Assembly (NCBI GenBank): GCA_046348835.1
Contig: JAXMDM010000002.1
Span: 930,001-994,000 of the forward strand
Direction of reading: 5' to 3'
DNA: 64,000 nucleotides
Origin: Defluviicoccus sp046348835
GTDB lineage: Bacteria > Pseudomonadota > Alphaproteobacteria > Rhodospirillales > Defluviicoccaceae
Positions 41,755-51,348 of the stretch are shown in pieces (the stretch's first letter is position 1; each line of letters opens with the position of its first letter). The notes below the pieces were generated by a model. It saw only the letters and a program-made list of their open reading frames with translations, made no database searches and had not been told where the DNA came from. Both the position numbers and the translations under genes were made by a program.

Positions 41755-42408
41755 TCAGGCGGGTTCGGGATTGAGGAGCGCGCGATCCGGGTTGCACGGA
41801 TCGGCGATAAGGACGCGGTTGCCGTCGATGGTGAGGCGGCCTTCGGCGAACAGGCGGACGGCAAGCGGGTAGATGCGGTGCTCCTCGGCGAGGACGCGGG
41901 CGGCCAGCCGGTCCTCGTCGTCGGCGGCATGCACCGCCACCGCCGCCTGGACGATGATCGGCCCGTCGTCCATCGCCGGCCGGACGAAGTGGACGGTGCA
42001 GCCGGTGATGCGGGCGCCGTAGGCCAGGACCCGGCGATGAACGTGGAGGCCGCGGAAGGCCGGCAGCAGCGACGGATGGATGTTGACCAGGCGGTCCCAC
42101 CAGGTCCGCACGAAGTCCTCGCTCAGAAGCCGCATGAAACCGGCGAGGCAAACCAGATCCACACCGGCATCGGCGAGAACGGCGCCGACCGCTTGATCGA
42201 ACGCCGGTCGGTCGGGAAAGGCCCGGTGATCGAAGACGGCGGTGGCGATCCCGGCGTCCCGCGCACGGGCGAGGCCGAAGGCACCCGCCTCGTTGGAGAC
42301 GACGAGTGCGATCGTCGCCGGAAACGCCGGCCCGGCGCAGGCATCGATCAGCGCCTGTAGGTTGCTCCCGCGGCCGGAAATGAGGACGCCGAGGCGCGCC
42401 TTCACCAT
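41755..42408 (-). CDS. purN: Phosphoribosylglycinamide formyltransferase
   Basis: Transfers formyl from 10-formyl-THF to glycinamide ribonucleotide in purine synthesis. The 217 residues start with LGVLISGRGSNLQALIDAC and have the catalytic set Asn109, His111 (NIHPSLLPAF) and Asp147 (DDGPI). ATG 42408 overlaps purM by 7 bp, as in many bacteria, so the two are coupled. Full length. Confidence 0.96.
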   Translation of the reverse strand: MVKARLGVLISGRGSNLQALIDACAGPAFPATIALVVSNEAGAFGLARARDAGIATAVFDHRAFPDRPAFDQAVGAVLADAGVDLVCLAGFMRLLSEDFVRTWWDRLVNIHPSLLPAFRGLHVHRRVLAYGARITGCTVHFVRPAMDDGPIIVQAAVAVHAADDEDRLAARVLAEEHRIYPLAVRLFAEGRLTIDGNRVLIADPCNPDRALLNPEPA

Positions 42409-43460
42409 CGGCGCTCCAGCCCCTTCAGGATCACCCGGCCGGTCTCCGGGGCATGGGTAACGATCCGGCCCACCACATGGACGTTTTCGCCCGCTTCCGC
42501 CAGAGTCCCGGCGATCTCTTCGGTGTGGCGGGCGGCGACAACGACGACCATGCCGAGGCCGCAGTTGAACGTCCGCGCCATCTCCCTCGACGGGATGTTG
42601 CCGGCGCGCGCCAACCAGGCGAATACCGGTTGATCGGGCCAGGCTTCCATATCCAGCTCGCAGCCGAGGCCGACCGGCAGCACCCGCGGTATGTTGTCGA
42701 TGAGACCGCCACCGGTGATGTGGGCGAGGGCGCGGACACCGCCGACGGCAATGGCGGCGAGGCAGCTGCGGACGTAGATGCGGGTGGGCGTGAGCAGCGC
42801 CTCGGCGAGACTGAGCGAGGGGGCGAAGGGGGCGGGATCGGCCAGGTCAAGGCCTGAGCGGTCGACCACCCGGCGGACCAGGCTGAAGCCGTTGGCGTGC
42901 AGGCCGGACGAGGCCAAGCCGAGGACGACATCGCCTTCGGCGACGCTGGCGCCGGTGACGATGCGGCCGCGCTCGGCGGCGCCGACGGCGAAGCCGGCGA
43001 GGTCGTAGTCGCCCGCCCGGTAAAGGCCCGGCATTTCCGCCGTCTCGCCGCCGATCAGGGCGCAGCCGGCCTCGCGGCAGCCGCGCGCGATGCCGGCGAC
43101 AATCTCGCGCCCGGCCTCGACCAGCAGCCGCTCCGTGGCATAGTAGTCGAGGAAGAAAAGGGGCTCGGCCCCTTGAACGACGAGATCGTTGACGCACATG
43201 GCGACGAGGTCGATGCCGATGCCGTCGTGGCGGCCGCTGGCGATGGCCAGCTTCAGCTTGGTGCCGACGCCGTCGGTGGTGGCGACCAGGATCGGATCGG
43301 TGAAGCCGGCCGCCTTGAGGTCGAACAGGGCGCCGAACCCGCCGAGACCGGAGGCGACCCCCGGTCGACCGGTCGAGCGGGCGAGCGGGCGGATCGCGTC
43401 GACCAGCCGCGCACCGGCGTCGATATCGACGCCTGCGTCTTTATAGGTGAGTGGGCTAAT
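42402..43460 (-). CDS. purM: Phosphoribosylformylglycinamidine cyclo-ligase, ATT start or frame change at the 5' end
   Basis: Makes aminoimidazole ribonucleotide from FGAM using ATP. The protein reads PLTYKDAGVDIDAGARLV, LVATTDGVGTKLKLA, GGETAEMPGLY and GGGLIDNIPRVLP and ends with a full C terminus. The puzzling point is the start. In frame, the sequence before TYKDAG is TGA CGC ATT AGC CCA CTC, with no ATG, GTG or TTG between the stop and the conserved region. I give ATT 43460, which follows gaggtgacgc and yields 352 residues, normal for PurM. Alternatively, one inserted T could have broken GTG ACG CAT AGC, which would read MTHSPLTYKDAG. First ATG in frame (43199) lies too far inside. Confidence 0.85.
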   Translation of the reverse strand: MSPLTYKDAGVDIDAGARLVDAIRPLARSTGRPGVASGLGGFGALFDLKAAGFTDPILVATTDGVGTKLKLAIASGRHDGIGIDLVAMCVNDLVVQGAEPLFFLDYYATERLLVEAGREIVAGIARGCREAGCALIGGETAEMPGLYRAGDYDLAGFAVGAAERGRIVTGASVAEGDVVLGLASSGLHANGFSLVRRVVDRSGLDLADPAPFAPSLSLAEALLTPTRIYVRSCLAAIAVGGVRALAHITGGGLIDNIPRVLPVGLGCELDMEAWPDQPVFAWLARAGNIPSREMARTFNCGLGMVVVVAARHTEEIAGTLAEAGENVHVVGRIVTHAPETGRVILKGLERRW

Positions 43461-43501
43461 GCGTCACCTCGGGAGGGCGTGCTAGAGTGACGAAGGACTT
43501 C

Positions 43502-44923
43502 ATGGCGAGAATAGCGGGTCGGGTGTTTCAGGCAATCCTTGTCTCGCCGCGGATCGAGGCGGCGGCCGGCGCTCGTGGGGTTTGCCCGGCTATCGTTGCG
43601 GGCGCGCGCACTCTGCTGCTCATCACCGGCTTGTGGGGTTACGCCATGACCGCCGCCGTCGCCCATGCGCAGACGTCGGCGGCCTCTCCCGCACCCGCCG
43701 CCGCGACTTCCGCTCCCGCCGCCGCGGCCACGCCCGCCGCCGTTTCCGCCGCCCCGCCGGCTCCCGCAACGCCGTCGACGGCCGCACCGGCGGCCACGGT
43801 TTCGCCGACCGCAGCCGCAAACTCACCCACCGGGCCGACCTACGAAGTCACCGGTATCCACGTGGATGTCACCGCAGACAATGCCGCCGCGGCCCGTGAC
43901 AAGGCGCTGGAGGATGGCGCCCGTCAGGCCCTGCAGCAGTTCGTCGAGCAGTGGGTCCCGGCGGACAAACGGGCCCGCTACGCCCGGATGCCGCAACAGC
44001 AGATCGAGGACATGATCGCCGACTTCTCGATCCGCGACGAGAAGGCGTCGAGCGTGCGTTACATCGCGACCCTCGATTATCGGCTGAAACCGTCCCGGGC
44101 GAGCCGGCTTCTGCGCGATGCGGGGGTTGTCGTGCCGCTGCTGCCGGGCGAGACGCCGCCGCCGCCGCCGATCATCGTCATCCCGGTGATGGAGACCGAC
44201 ATTCCCGGGTCTGGCGGTGATCCGTGGCGGGGCGTGTGGCAAGGAATCGCCACGCGGCGGCCCGACCGCTACGTCGTCGCCCGTGCCGACAGCTCCGTCG
44301 CCGGCGACCAGGCGCAACTCGCGGCGCTGGTGCGGCGCATGGGCGGCGATAGCGGTTTCGTCGCCGTCGCCACCCCGACGATCCTCGCCGACGGAACCCT
44401 GGCGGGATTGGATGTGGTGTTCCTGCGGCAAGGGCGTAGCCGGCAAGCCTCCGGCCGCGTCTCCTTCACCCCCACAGAGGGGGAGGCGCAGGATGCCTTC
44501 CTGCGGCGCGCCGCCGCCGGTACCGAGGCGGCCATGCTCGCCGCCTGGAAACAGGCGGTGGTAACGCCCAGCCGAGCTCAGTTGGCGGCCTGGGTCCCGG
44601 TGCAGAGCCTGGGCGACTGGCTGAAGATGGAGAAGGCCCTGCGCCAGGTAGAGGGGGTGCGCAAGGTCGAGCTGACGATGATGACCCGGCGCGAGATGCT
44701 GGTCTCCGTTTCCTACACCGGCAGCATCGAGGAACTGCGCGCCAATCTCGAGGATGCCGACCTGACCCTGTTCGAAAGCGGCGGCCGGCAGGTCATTGCC
44801 CCCGACACCAGCCCGCTCGTTCCGGTGGTCGCACCGGAGCCGGCACCGACGGGAGCATCGCCCGGGCTGCCGCACACGCCCGGTCCGCCTCAGGCACCGC
44901 CGGCAGGGAAGACCGCTCCGTGA
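43502..44923 (+). CDS. DUF2066 family exported protein
   Basis: A 473-residue protein of the DUF2066 family, function unknown, found next to purM/perM/hda in many alphaproteobacteria. I chose ATG 43502, which follows gaaggac by four bases; a GTG at 43487 is also possible. A hydrophobic signal (about residues 32-58) is followed by a long Ala/Pro linker and the conserved part (YEVTGIHVDVTADNAAAARD, ARQALQQFVEQWVP, FSIRDEKASSVRYIATLDYRL). It should be periplasmic or lipid-side. It overlaps the perM start by 4 bp. Confidence 0.85.
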   Translation: MARIAGRVFQAILVSPRIEAAAGARGVCPAIVAGARTLLLITGLWGYAMTAAVAHAQTSAASPAPAAATSAPAAAATPAAVSAAPPAPATPSTAAPAATVSPTAAANSPTGPTYEVTGIHVDVTADNAAAARDKALEDGARQALQQFVEQWVPADKRARYARMPQQQIEDMIADFSIRDEKASSVRYIATLDYRLKPSRASRLLRDAGVVVPLLPGETPPPPPIIVIPVMETDIPGSGGDPWRGVWQGIATRRPDRYVVARADSSVAGDQAQLAALVRRMGGDSGFVAVATPTILADGTLAGLDVVFLRQGRSRQASGRVSFTPTEGEAQDAFLRRAAAGTEAAMLAAWKQAVVTPSRAQLAAWVPVQSLGDWLKMEKALRQVEGVRKVELTMMTRREMLVSVSYTGSIEELRANLEDADLTLFESGGRQVIAPDTSPLVPVVAPEPAPTGASPGLPHTPGPPQAPPAGKTAP

Positions 44924-46119
44924 GCACCGAGCGCCGCATTTTGCTGTGGGTCATCGTCTTCACCTGTCTCGGCCTCATTCTTTATCTGCTGCGCAGCGCG
45001 ATTCTGCCGTTTGTCGCCGGAATGGCCGTCGCCTACCTCCTCGACCCGGTCGCCGACCGCCTGGAACGATGGGGGGTGCCACGGACCGCGGCATCGCTGC
45101 TGATCGTCGGCGGGTTCGTCCTTATCTTCGTCACCATCCTCGTCGCGCTGCTGCCGACAATCGTCAACCAAGTCACCAACTTCGTCGCCAGCGTCCCCGA
45201 CCTCGTTCGCAGCGTCAGCGCCGAGGGCCAGACCCTGCTCCGCCGGTTGCGCGGCGGACTGACGGCGGCGCAGCAACAGGAGGTCAGTGCCGCTCTCAGC
45301 CAGTCGGCGGGAAAGCTGGCGAGTTGGCTGGGCGACATGGCCGGTCGGGTGGTCTCCGGCGGCGCCGCCATCTTCAACCTGATCAGCCTCGTCTTCATCA
45401 TGCCGATCGTCGCGTTCTACCTGCTCCGCGACTGGGACCGCATCGTCGCCTACCTCAACGGACTGGTTCCGCACACCGGCAGCGAGGCGATCCGGGCCAT
45501 TTTTGCCGACATCGACAAGCGGCTCTCCGGGTTCGTCCGCGGCCAGGCGCTCGTCTGTCTGCTGCTCGGCATCTGGTATGCCACCGGGCTCACCCTCATC
45601 GGCCTCAACTTCGGCCTCGTCGTCGGGCTCGGCGCCGGGATCCTGTCGATCATCCCGTTCGTCGGCAACATCCTCGGATTCGGCACCAGCATGGTGATCG
45701 CGTTCACCCAGTTCGACGGCTGGGTGTGGCCGGCGCTGGTGGCGGGCGTGTTCATCTCCGGACAGGTGCTGGAAGGAAATTTCGTCTCGCCGAAGATTCT
45801 CGGCGACCGGGTTGGCCTGCATCCGGTCTGGCTTCTCTTTGCGGTGATGGCGGGGAGCGCCCTCTTAGGCATCACCGGCGCGCTCCTGGCGGTGCCGGCG
45901 GCGGCGGCCCTGGGCGTCGTCGTCCGCTTCCTGATCCAGAAGTACCGGGAGAGCCCGCTGTACCGGCCGGCGCCGCAGGGGGAGGTGGTGGCGACGGTGT
46001 CGTCCGGTCCCATGCCGGTGACGGTGACCCCGGTTACGGCGCCGTCGGCGGACGCGCCGGATCAACCGGCCGGCCCTCCCGGCTCTTCCGGCGATGTCGG
46101 ACCGCCAGCTCACGTTTGA
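44920..46119 (+). CDS. AI-2E family transporter (PerM-like)
   Basis: A 399-residue inner-membrane protein of the PerM/AI-2 exporter superfamily. It has about eight membrane helices, for example LILYLLRSAILPFVAGMAVA near the N terminus and the repeated hydrophobic helices of the second half (LGIWYATGLTLIGLNFGLVV, ISIIPFVGNILGFG region). A charged, proline-rich C-terminal tail follows about residue 350. GTG 44920 overlaps the previous stop (GTGA). The cargo in this genome is unknown. Its end overlaps hdaA by 26 bp. Confidence 0.88.
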   Translation: MSTERRILLWVIVFTCLGLILYLLRSAILPFVAGMAVAYLLDPVADRLERWGVPRTAASLLIVGGFVLIFVTILVALLPTIVNQVTNFVASVPDLVRSVSAEGQTLLRRLRGGLTAAQQQEVSAALSQSAGKLASWLGDMAGRVVSGGAAIFNLISLVFIMPIVAFYLLRDWDRIVAYLNGLVPHTGSEAIRAIFADIDKRLSGFVRGQALVCLLLGIWYATGLTLIGLNFGLVVGLGAGILSIIPFVGNILGFGTSMVIAFTQFDGWVWPALVAGVFISGQVLEGNFVSPKILGDRVGLHPVWLLFAVMAGSALLGITGALLAVPAAAALGVVVRFLIQKYRESPLYRPAPQGEVVATVSSGPMPVTVTPVTAPSADAPDQPAGPPGSSGDVGPPAHV

Positions 46120-46786
46120 CCTGGGCGGTGCGCCCTCGTGGCGCGCCGATGACTTCCTCGTCTGCGACGCCAACCGTGCCGCGGTGCTGTGGCTCGCCCG
46201 CTGGCCGTCGTGGCCGTCGCCGGCGTTGATCGTTCACGGTCCTCCCGGCTGCGGCAAGACGCACCTGGCGCAGTCCTTCGCCCAGCGCACCGGCGCCCGC
46301 TTCGTTTCCGCCGCCGGCCTCGGCGACGGCGATCCGGACGCCATCGCCGCATCGTCTCCCGCCTGCGTGATCGAGGATGCGGATCAACGTCTGGACCGCG
46401 CCGACGAGGAGGGGGTGTTCCATCTCTACAATGCGCTTGCCGCGTCCGGCCGCACCCTGCTGCTCACCGCGCGGCAGCCGGTGGGGCGCTGGCCGCTCAG
46501 GCTGGCCGATATCCGCTCGCGGCTGCTGGCGGCGCTGGACGTGGCCATCGAGCCGGCCGACGATGCGCTGTTGGCGGCGCTGCTGGTGAAGCTGTTCGCC
46601 GACCGTCAGCTCGCCGTCGACGACGACGTGCTCGTCTGGCTGCTGCCGCGGATGGAGCGGTCATTCGCCGGCGCCGTCGCCTGTGTCGAGCGGCTCGATC
46701 GGGCGGCGCTGGCTCGCCATCGCCCGATCACCATCCCCTTCGCCCGCGCCGTCCTCAACGAGGAGGCGCAGGAGGAACGATTCTAG
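46094..46786 (+). CDS. hdaA: DnaA-homologous regulatory ATPase HdaA
   Basis: The short DnaA relative that with the beta clamp stimulates ATP hydrolysis by DnaA to stop re-initiation of replication. The 230 residues have an N-terminal clamp-binding motif QLTFDL (residues 5-10), Walker A GPPGCGKTHLA (about 49-59), ACVIEDAD as Walker B and a DnaA domain III end. The ATG at 46094 overlaps the perM end, so the two are co-translated. It converges with aspS at 0 bp. Confidence 0.9.
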   Translation: MSDRQLTFDLGGAPSWRADDFLVCDANRAAVLWLARWPSWPSPALIVHGPPGCGKTHLAQSFAQRTGARFVSAAGLGDGDPDAIAASSPACVIEDADQRLDRADEEGVFHLYNALAASGRTLLLTARQPVGRWPLRLADIRSRLLAALDVAIEPADDALLAALLVKLFADRQLAVDDDVLVWLLPRMERSFAGAVACVERLDRAALARHRPITIPFARAVLNEEAQEERF

Positions 46787-48595
46787 CTAGCGATCCGAAC
46801 CGGGAGCGGAGGAGGGCGGTTTCGCCGGCGGCAGGTCGAGACGGATGCTCAGTTCCTTCAGCCGGCGCGGTTCAACCTCCGCCGGTGCGCCCATGAGCAG
46901 GTCCTGCGCCTGCTGGTTCATCGGAAAAGCGATGACCTCGCGGATGTTGGGCTCGTCGGCCAGCAGCATGACGATGCGGTCGATGCCGGGGGCGGATCCG
47001 CCGTGGGGCGGGGCGCCGTAGCGGAAGGCGTGGAACAGGCCACCGAACCGGCGCTCCACCTCTTCGCGGCCGTAGCCGGCGATCTCGAACGCCTTGACCA
47101 TCGTTTCAGGGTGATGGTTGCGGATGGCGCCGCTCGACAACTCGACGCCGTTGCAGACGATGTCGTACTGGAAGGCTTTGACCGCCAGCGGGTCATCGCC
47201 GTTGAGCGCATCCAGCCCGCCCTGCGGCATGGAGAACGGGTTATGGCTGAACTCGATCAGCCCCGTATCCGGGTTTCGCTCGTACATGGGGAAATCGACG
47301 ATCCAGCAGAACCGGAAGGCGTCCCGCTCCCGCAGATCCAGTTCATCGCACAGCCGTTCCCGCACCTGGCCGGCGAACTTGGCCGCCGTCGCCGGGGTCT
47401 GGCAAACAAAGAACACCGCATCGCCGTCGCTGGCGTCCATGACCTGGCGCAGCGAGGCGAGCCGTTCCGGTTCCAGATTCTTGCCGATCGGCCCCTTGGC
47501 GGCGGCACCGGCGAAGGCCACGTAGCCCAGCCCACCCATGCCTTCCGCCTTCGCCCAGTCGTTCAGCTTGTCGAAAAAGGCGCGCGGCCGTTCGGCTCCC
47601 CCCGGCACACGGATCGCCCGCACCACCTGGCCCCCCGCCACGGCGCGAGCGAACAGGCCAAATCCTGAGCCGGCAAAGACTTCGCTCGCATCGCCGATGG
47701 TCAGCGGATTGCGCAGGTCGGGCTTGTCGGTGCCGTAGCGCAACAGGCTCTCGGCATAGGGGATGCGCGGAAACGGCGGTCGGGTCACGTGCCGATCAGC
47801 ACCGAACTCGACAAAGACCTCGGCCAGCACCGGTTCGATGGCGGCAAACACGTCCTCCTGGGTGACGAACGCCATCTCGAAATCGAGCTGGTAGAATTCG
47901 CCCGGAGAGCGGTCGGCGCGGGCGTCCTCGTCGCGGAAACAGGGCGCGATCTGGAAATAACGGTCGAATCCCGACGCCATCAGCAGCTGCTTGAACTGTT
48001 GCGGCGCCTGCGGCAGGGCGTAGAACTTGCCCGGGTGATTGCGGCTCGGCACCAGGTAGTCGCGCGCCCCTTCGGGCGAACTGGCGGTGAGAATCGGCGT
48101 CTGGAATTCGACGAAGCCGGCGTCGGTCATCCGCCGCCGGATCGAAGCGATGATCGCACTGCGGAGGGTGATGTTGCGGTGCAGCCGGTCGCGGCGGAGA
48201 TCGAGAAAGCGGTAGCGAAGCCGGGTCTCCTCGCCATACTCCTGATCCCCGGCGACCTGCATCGGCAGGACATCGGCCGGGCTCTCCACCCCCAACTGGG
48301 CAATGTACACTTCCACCTCGCCGGTGGCGAGGGAAGGGTTGACGGTGTCGGGCGACCGCCGGACCACCTTCCCGGTGACGGTGATCACGCTCTCCGGGCG
48401 GACCGCCGTGGCCTCGGCGAACAGGTCGGAGCCGGCGTCAATGACCGTTTGGGTTATGCCGTAGTGGTCGCGGATGTCTATGAACAGCAGGTTGCCGTGG
48501 TCGCGCTTGCGGTGCACCCAGCCGGAAAGGCGGGCCGTCCGTCCGGCGTCGGCGCTGCGCAGGGCATCGCAGGTATGGGTGCGATAGGGATGCAT
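46787..48595 (-). CDS. aspS: Aspartate--tRNA ligase
   Basis: A class II tRNA synthetase that charges tRNA-Asp (and in many alphaproteobacteria also tRNA-Asn). The 602 residues have the N-terminal OB fold (SGWVHRKRDHGNLLFIDIRD), motif 2-like region (FRDEDARADRSPGEFYQLDFEMAF) and the C-terminal GGSAPGIDRIVMLL with the ATP-binding arginine. The bacterial GAD insertion domain (about residues 310-420) is present, as expected. The gene is full length; discriminating power is not told by sequence alone. Confidence 0.97.
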   Translation of the reverse strand: MHPYRTHTCDALRSADAGRTARLSGWVHRKRDHGNLLFIDIRDHYGITQTVIDAGSDLFAEATAVRPESVITVTGKVVRRSPDTVNPSLATGEVEVYIAQLGVESPADVLPMQVAGDQEYGEETRLRYRFLDLRRDRLHRNITLRSAIIASIRRRMTDAGFVEFQTPILTASSPEGARDYLVPSRNHPGKFYALPQAPQQFKQLLMASGFDRYFQIAPCFRDEDARADRSPGEFYQLDFEMAFVTQEDVFAAIEPVLAEVFVEFGADRHVTRPPFPRIPYAESLLRYGTDKPDLRNPLTIGDASEVFAGSGFGLFARAVAGGQVVRAIRVPGGAERPRAFFDKLNDWAKAEGMGGLGYVAFAGAAAKGPIGKNLEPERLASLRQVMDASDGDAVFFVCQTPATAAKFAGQVRERLCDELDLRERDAFRFCWIVDFPMYERNPDTGLIEFSHNPFSMPQGGLDALNGDDPLAVKAFQYDIVCNGVELSSGAIRNHHPETMVKAFEIAGYGREEVERRFGGLFHAFRYGAPPHGGSAPGIDRIVMLLADEPNIREVIAFPMNQQAQDLLMGAPAEVEPRRLKELSIRLDLPPAKPPSSAPGSDR

Positions 48596-48787
48596 CTGTC
48601 CTTACTCGTCGATCGCTGACACGGACGGCGGGCCGGGCGAAGACCTCGGACGGCAAATCTCCGGTCCGTCGCGCCGGGCCCTCTAGACGCACCGCCATCG
48701 GCGGTTTGTCAAGAAAGGGATCGGCTACGGTCCAAACCAGGCATTGCCGGCGTTTACCTGCGGAGATGATGTGGCTATAGCATCGCG

Positions 48788-49969
48788 ATGACCCTGATCA
48801 CCCAGCCCGCCGACCTCTCGGCCTTCTGTAGCCAGGTTGTCGACGCCGAGTTCGTCGCCGTCGACACCGAGTTCATGCGCGAGCGGACCTATTGGCCGCG
48901 CCTGTGCCTGGTCCAGGTGGCCGGACCCGACGGGGCGGTGGCCATCGATCCCCTGGCCGGGCTCGATCTGACGCCGCTGTTCGATCTGCTTCGGGCGCCG
49001 CAGACGGTGAAGGTGTTCCACGCCGCCCGGCAGGACCTGGAGATCTTCTTCCAACTCATGGGCAGCCTGCCGGCGCCGGTGTTCGACACCCAGGTGGCGG
49101 CCATGGTCTGCGGCTTCGGCGATCAGGTGTCCTACGAGACGCTGGCGAGCAAGCTGGCGCGGGCGCGGGTGGACAAGGGCTCGCGCTTCACCGACTGGTC
49201 CTTGCGGCCGCTCAGTGCCCGGCAGATCGAATACGCCCTCGCCGACGTCATCCACCTCCGCCCCGTCTACGAGAAGCTGAGACAAAAGCTGGTCGCCACC
49301 GGCCGCGGGGAGTGGGTCGCCGAAGAAATGGCCGCCCTGACCGATTCCGCCGCCTACACCGTCGAGCCGCTGCAGGCGTTCCGCCGCCTGCGCAGCCGCA
49401 GCGGCAACGGCCGGACGCTCGCGGTGATGCGCGAACTCGCCGCCTGGCGCGAGCGCGAGGCGCAGGCCCGCGATATCCCCCGCACCTGGGTGCTCAAGGA
49501 AGAATCGCTGTTGGAAATCGCCCACCATGCGCCGCAGACGGCCGACGCCCTTGCCCGGACCCGCGGGCTGGCGCGGAAATTTGCCGAAAGCCAGCAGGGG
49601 GCGGACGTGCTGGCGGCGGTTGCCCGTGGGCTGGCGGTGCCGGCGGCGGAGCAGCCGGCGGGCGACGAGAAACGGGTGCTGCCGCGCGGGGTAGGGCCGG
49701 TCGTCGATCTGCTCAAGGTGCTTCTGAAGATGAAGTGCGACGAAGCGGACGTGGCCCACAGGCTGGTGGCCTCGACCGAGGACTTGGAGGACATCGCCGT
49801 GGAGGGGGAACAGGCCGATGTTCCGGCCTTATCGGGGTGGCGTCGTCACCTGTTTGGGCAAGATGCGTTGCGACTGCGGAGCGGGACCGTCGCCATCGCC
49901 GTCGCCGGCCGCAAGCTCACCCTGGTGGAACGGCCGCCCGCCGCCGCCGGATCGGGCCCCGAGTCCTGA
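48788..49969 (+). CDS. rnd: Ribonuclease D
   Basis: A DEDD-type 3'-5' exoribonuclease that trims tRNA and other structured RNA. The 393 residues begin with TLITQPADLSAF and have the first catalytic pair in AVDTEFMRERTYWPRL (Asp and Glu), KVFHAARQDLEIFF (second Asp) and the YALADVIHLRPVYEKL motif. Two HRDC-type helical repeats fill the C terminus (EREAQARDIPRTWVLKEESL). The gene starts at ATG 48788 and is divergent from aspS. Confidence 0.94.
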   Translation: MTLITQPADLSAFCSQVVDAEFVAVDTEFMRERTYWPRLCLVQVAGPDGAVAIDPLAGLDLTPLFDLLRAPQTVKVFHAARQDLEIFFQLMGSLPAPVFDTQVAAMVCGFGDQVSYETLASKLARARVDKGSRFTDWSLRPLSARQIEYALADVIHLRPVYEKLRQKLVATGRGEWVAEEMAALTDSAAYTVEPLQAFRRLRSRSGNGRTLAVMRELAAWREREAQARDIPRTWVLKEESLLEIAHHAPQTADALARTRGLARKFAESQQGADVLAAVARGLAVPAAEQPAGDEKRVLPRGVGPVVDLLKVLLKMKCDEADVAHRLVASTEDLEDIAVEGEQADVPALSGWRRHLFGQDALRLRSGTVAIAVAGRKLTLVERPPAAAGSGPES

Positions 49970-50118
49970 CCCGTCCGGGGTCGCCGGCGGGTATGGCCTG
50001 CCATGTGTCGATTCTCCCTTTCAAGATCGCCGACGAGGGACCAAGATGAAAAAGATCGCCTGATTGCAAGGCGGCACGTCTCATATAAGGGACGATACGT
50101 CCAAGAACCGAAGCTGAG

Positions 50119-51048
50119 ATGTCCACTCTCCTTTACTCGCACGCCATTTGCCAGGAACACGAGATGGGTGAATGGCACCCCGAGGCGCCGGCGCGGCTGA
50201 AGGCGGTGCTGCGGGCGCTCGAAACGGAGGAGTTTACCTTTCTCCACCGGGAGGAGGCTCCCCGCGGCACCCTGCGCCAGATCGAGCGGGTGCATGCCCC
50301 GTTTTACGTCGAGGCCATCTTCGAGAACGTCCCCAACCGCGGCCATGTTCACCTCGACCCGGACACCGCCATCAATCCGGCCTCGGGGGAGGCGGCGCTG
50401 CGCGCCGTCGGCGCCATCTGCGCGGCGGTGGATGCGGTTGCAACCGGCCAGGCACAGAACGCCTTCTGTGCCGTTCGCCCCCCCGGCCACCACGCCGAAT
50501 CGGCGGCGGCGATGGGCTTCTGCCTGTTCAACAATGCCGCCGTCGGCGCCGAGCACGCCCGCCATGCGCACGGCATGGAACGGGTGGCGGTGGTGGATTT
50601 CGACGTCCATCATGGCAACGGCACGCAGAACCACATGTTTCGGTTCCGCGACCTGTTCTACGCATCCAGCCATCAATGGCCGTCCTATCCCGGCACCGGG
50701 ATGGAGCACGAAACGGGTGTTTTCAACAATATCGTCAACGTGCCGCTACCCCCGGGGGCCGGTTCGGCCGAGTTCCGCTTCGGCTATCGCGAACGTATCC
50801 TCCCGGCCCTGCGCGACTTCTCGCCGGAACTGATCATCATCTCCGCCGGATTCGACGCTCACTACCGTGATCCGCTGGCGCAACTTCGCCTCGAGACCGA
50901 GGACTTCGCCTGGGTCACCCGCGAACTCGCCGATCTTGCCGCCAAGTGCTGCGGCGGTCGCATCGTTTCCACTCTCGAAGGCGGATACGACCTGCAGGCG
51001 CTGGCGTCGAGTGCCGCCGCCCATGTGCGCGCGCTGATGGGACATTAA
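50119..51048 (+). CDS. Histone deacetylase-family protein
   Basis: A 309-residue zinc hydrolase of the HDAC/acetoin-utilisation class II family, acting on acetylated small molecules or proteins such as polyamines. Catalytic features: RPPGHHAE (general-base histidines), VDFDVHHGNGTQ (zinc Asp and His), and the later SAGFDAHYRDPLAQL (zinc Asp). ATG 50119 begins the family sequence STLLYSHAICQEHEMG. No partner gene; it is 300 bp before xseB. Confidence 0.92.
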   Translation: MSTLLYSHAICQEHEMGEWHPEAPARLKAVLRALETEEFTFLHREEAPRGTLRQIERVHAPFYVEAIFENVPNRGHVHLDPDTAINPASGEAALRAVGAICAAVDAVATGQAQNAFCAVRPPGHHAESAAAMGFCLFNNAAVGAEHARHAHGMERVAVVDFDVHHGNGTQNHMFRFRDLFYASSHQWPSYPGTGMEHETGVFNNIVNVPLPPGAGSAEFRFGYRERILPALRDFSPELIIISAGFDAHYRDPLAQLRLETEDFAWVTRELADLAAKCCGGRIVSTLEGGYDLQALASSAAAHVRALMGH

Positions 51049-51348
51049 GTCGTCGTTGGGCGACGCGCGCCACATCTCGAGCCCCGCACGTGCGGACGAA
51101 ACGGCGCGCCTGCCGGGGACGCCCGGACGGCCCAGTGCAGTAACATTTGCGCGACACTGGCCGCTTCGCACGCGCCGCAACGGTTCCAACGCCGGGTTTA
51201 TGCTTGCGCACCCGTGTGAAACCCGCGAAAAAAGGATGGTCCCATCTGTTGCACCGATGCAACGGGGGCGATCACGGCAGCGAGGCCAGCGGTTGAAAAA
51301 ATGGCGAATGCTGCCCAATACGGTTGGAGAGAAGGAATTAGGGGGCCT
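51049..51348. other. Intergenic region upstream of the xseB-ispA-dxs operon
   Basis: About 300 bp with no gene. It contains the perfect 6-bp palindrome GTTGCA-CCGA-TGCAAC at 51248-51263, and TTGAAA at 51293-51298 as a possible -35 hexamer with a weak -10. It presumably carries the promoter of the isoprenoid operon. Confidence 0.5.
51248..51263. promoter_or_regulatory. Perfect 16-bp inverted repeat upstream of xseB
   Basis: GTTGCA at 51248-51253 and its complement TGCAAC at 51258-51263 flank CCGA. It lies about 30 bp before a TTGAAA hexamer and 85 bp before xseB, in an operator-like position. No known regulator can be named. Confidence 0.35.
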
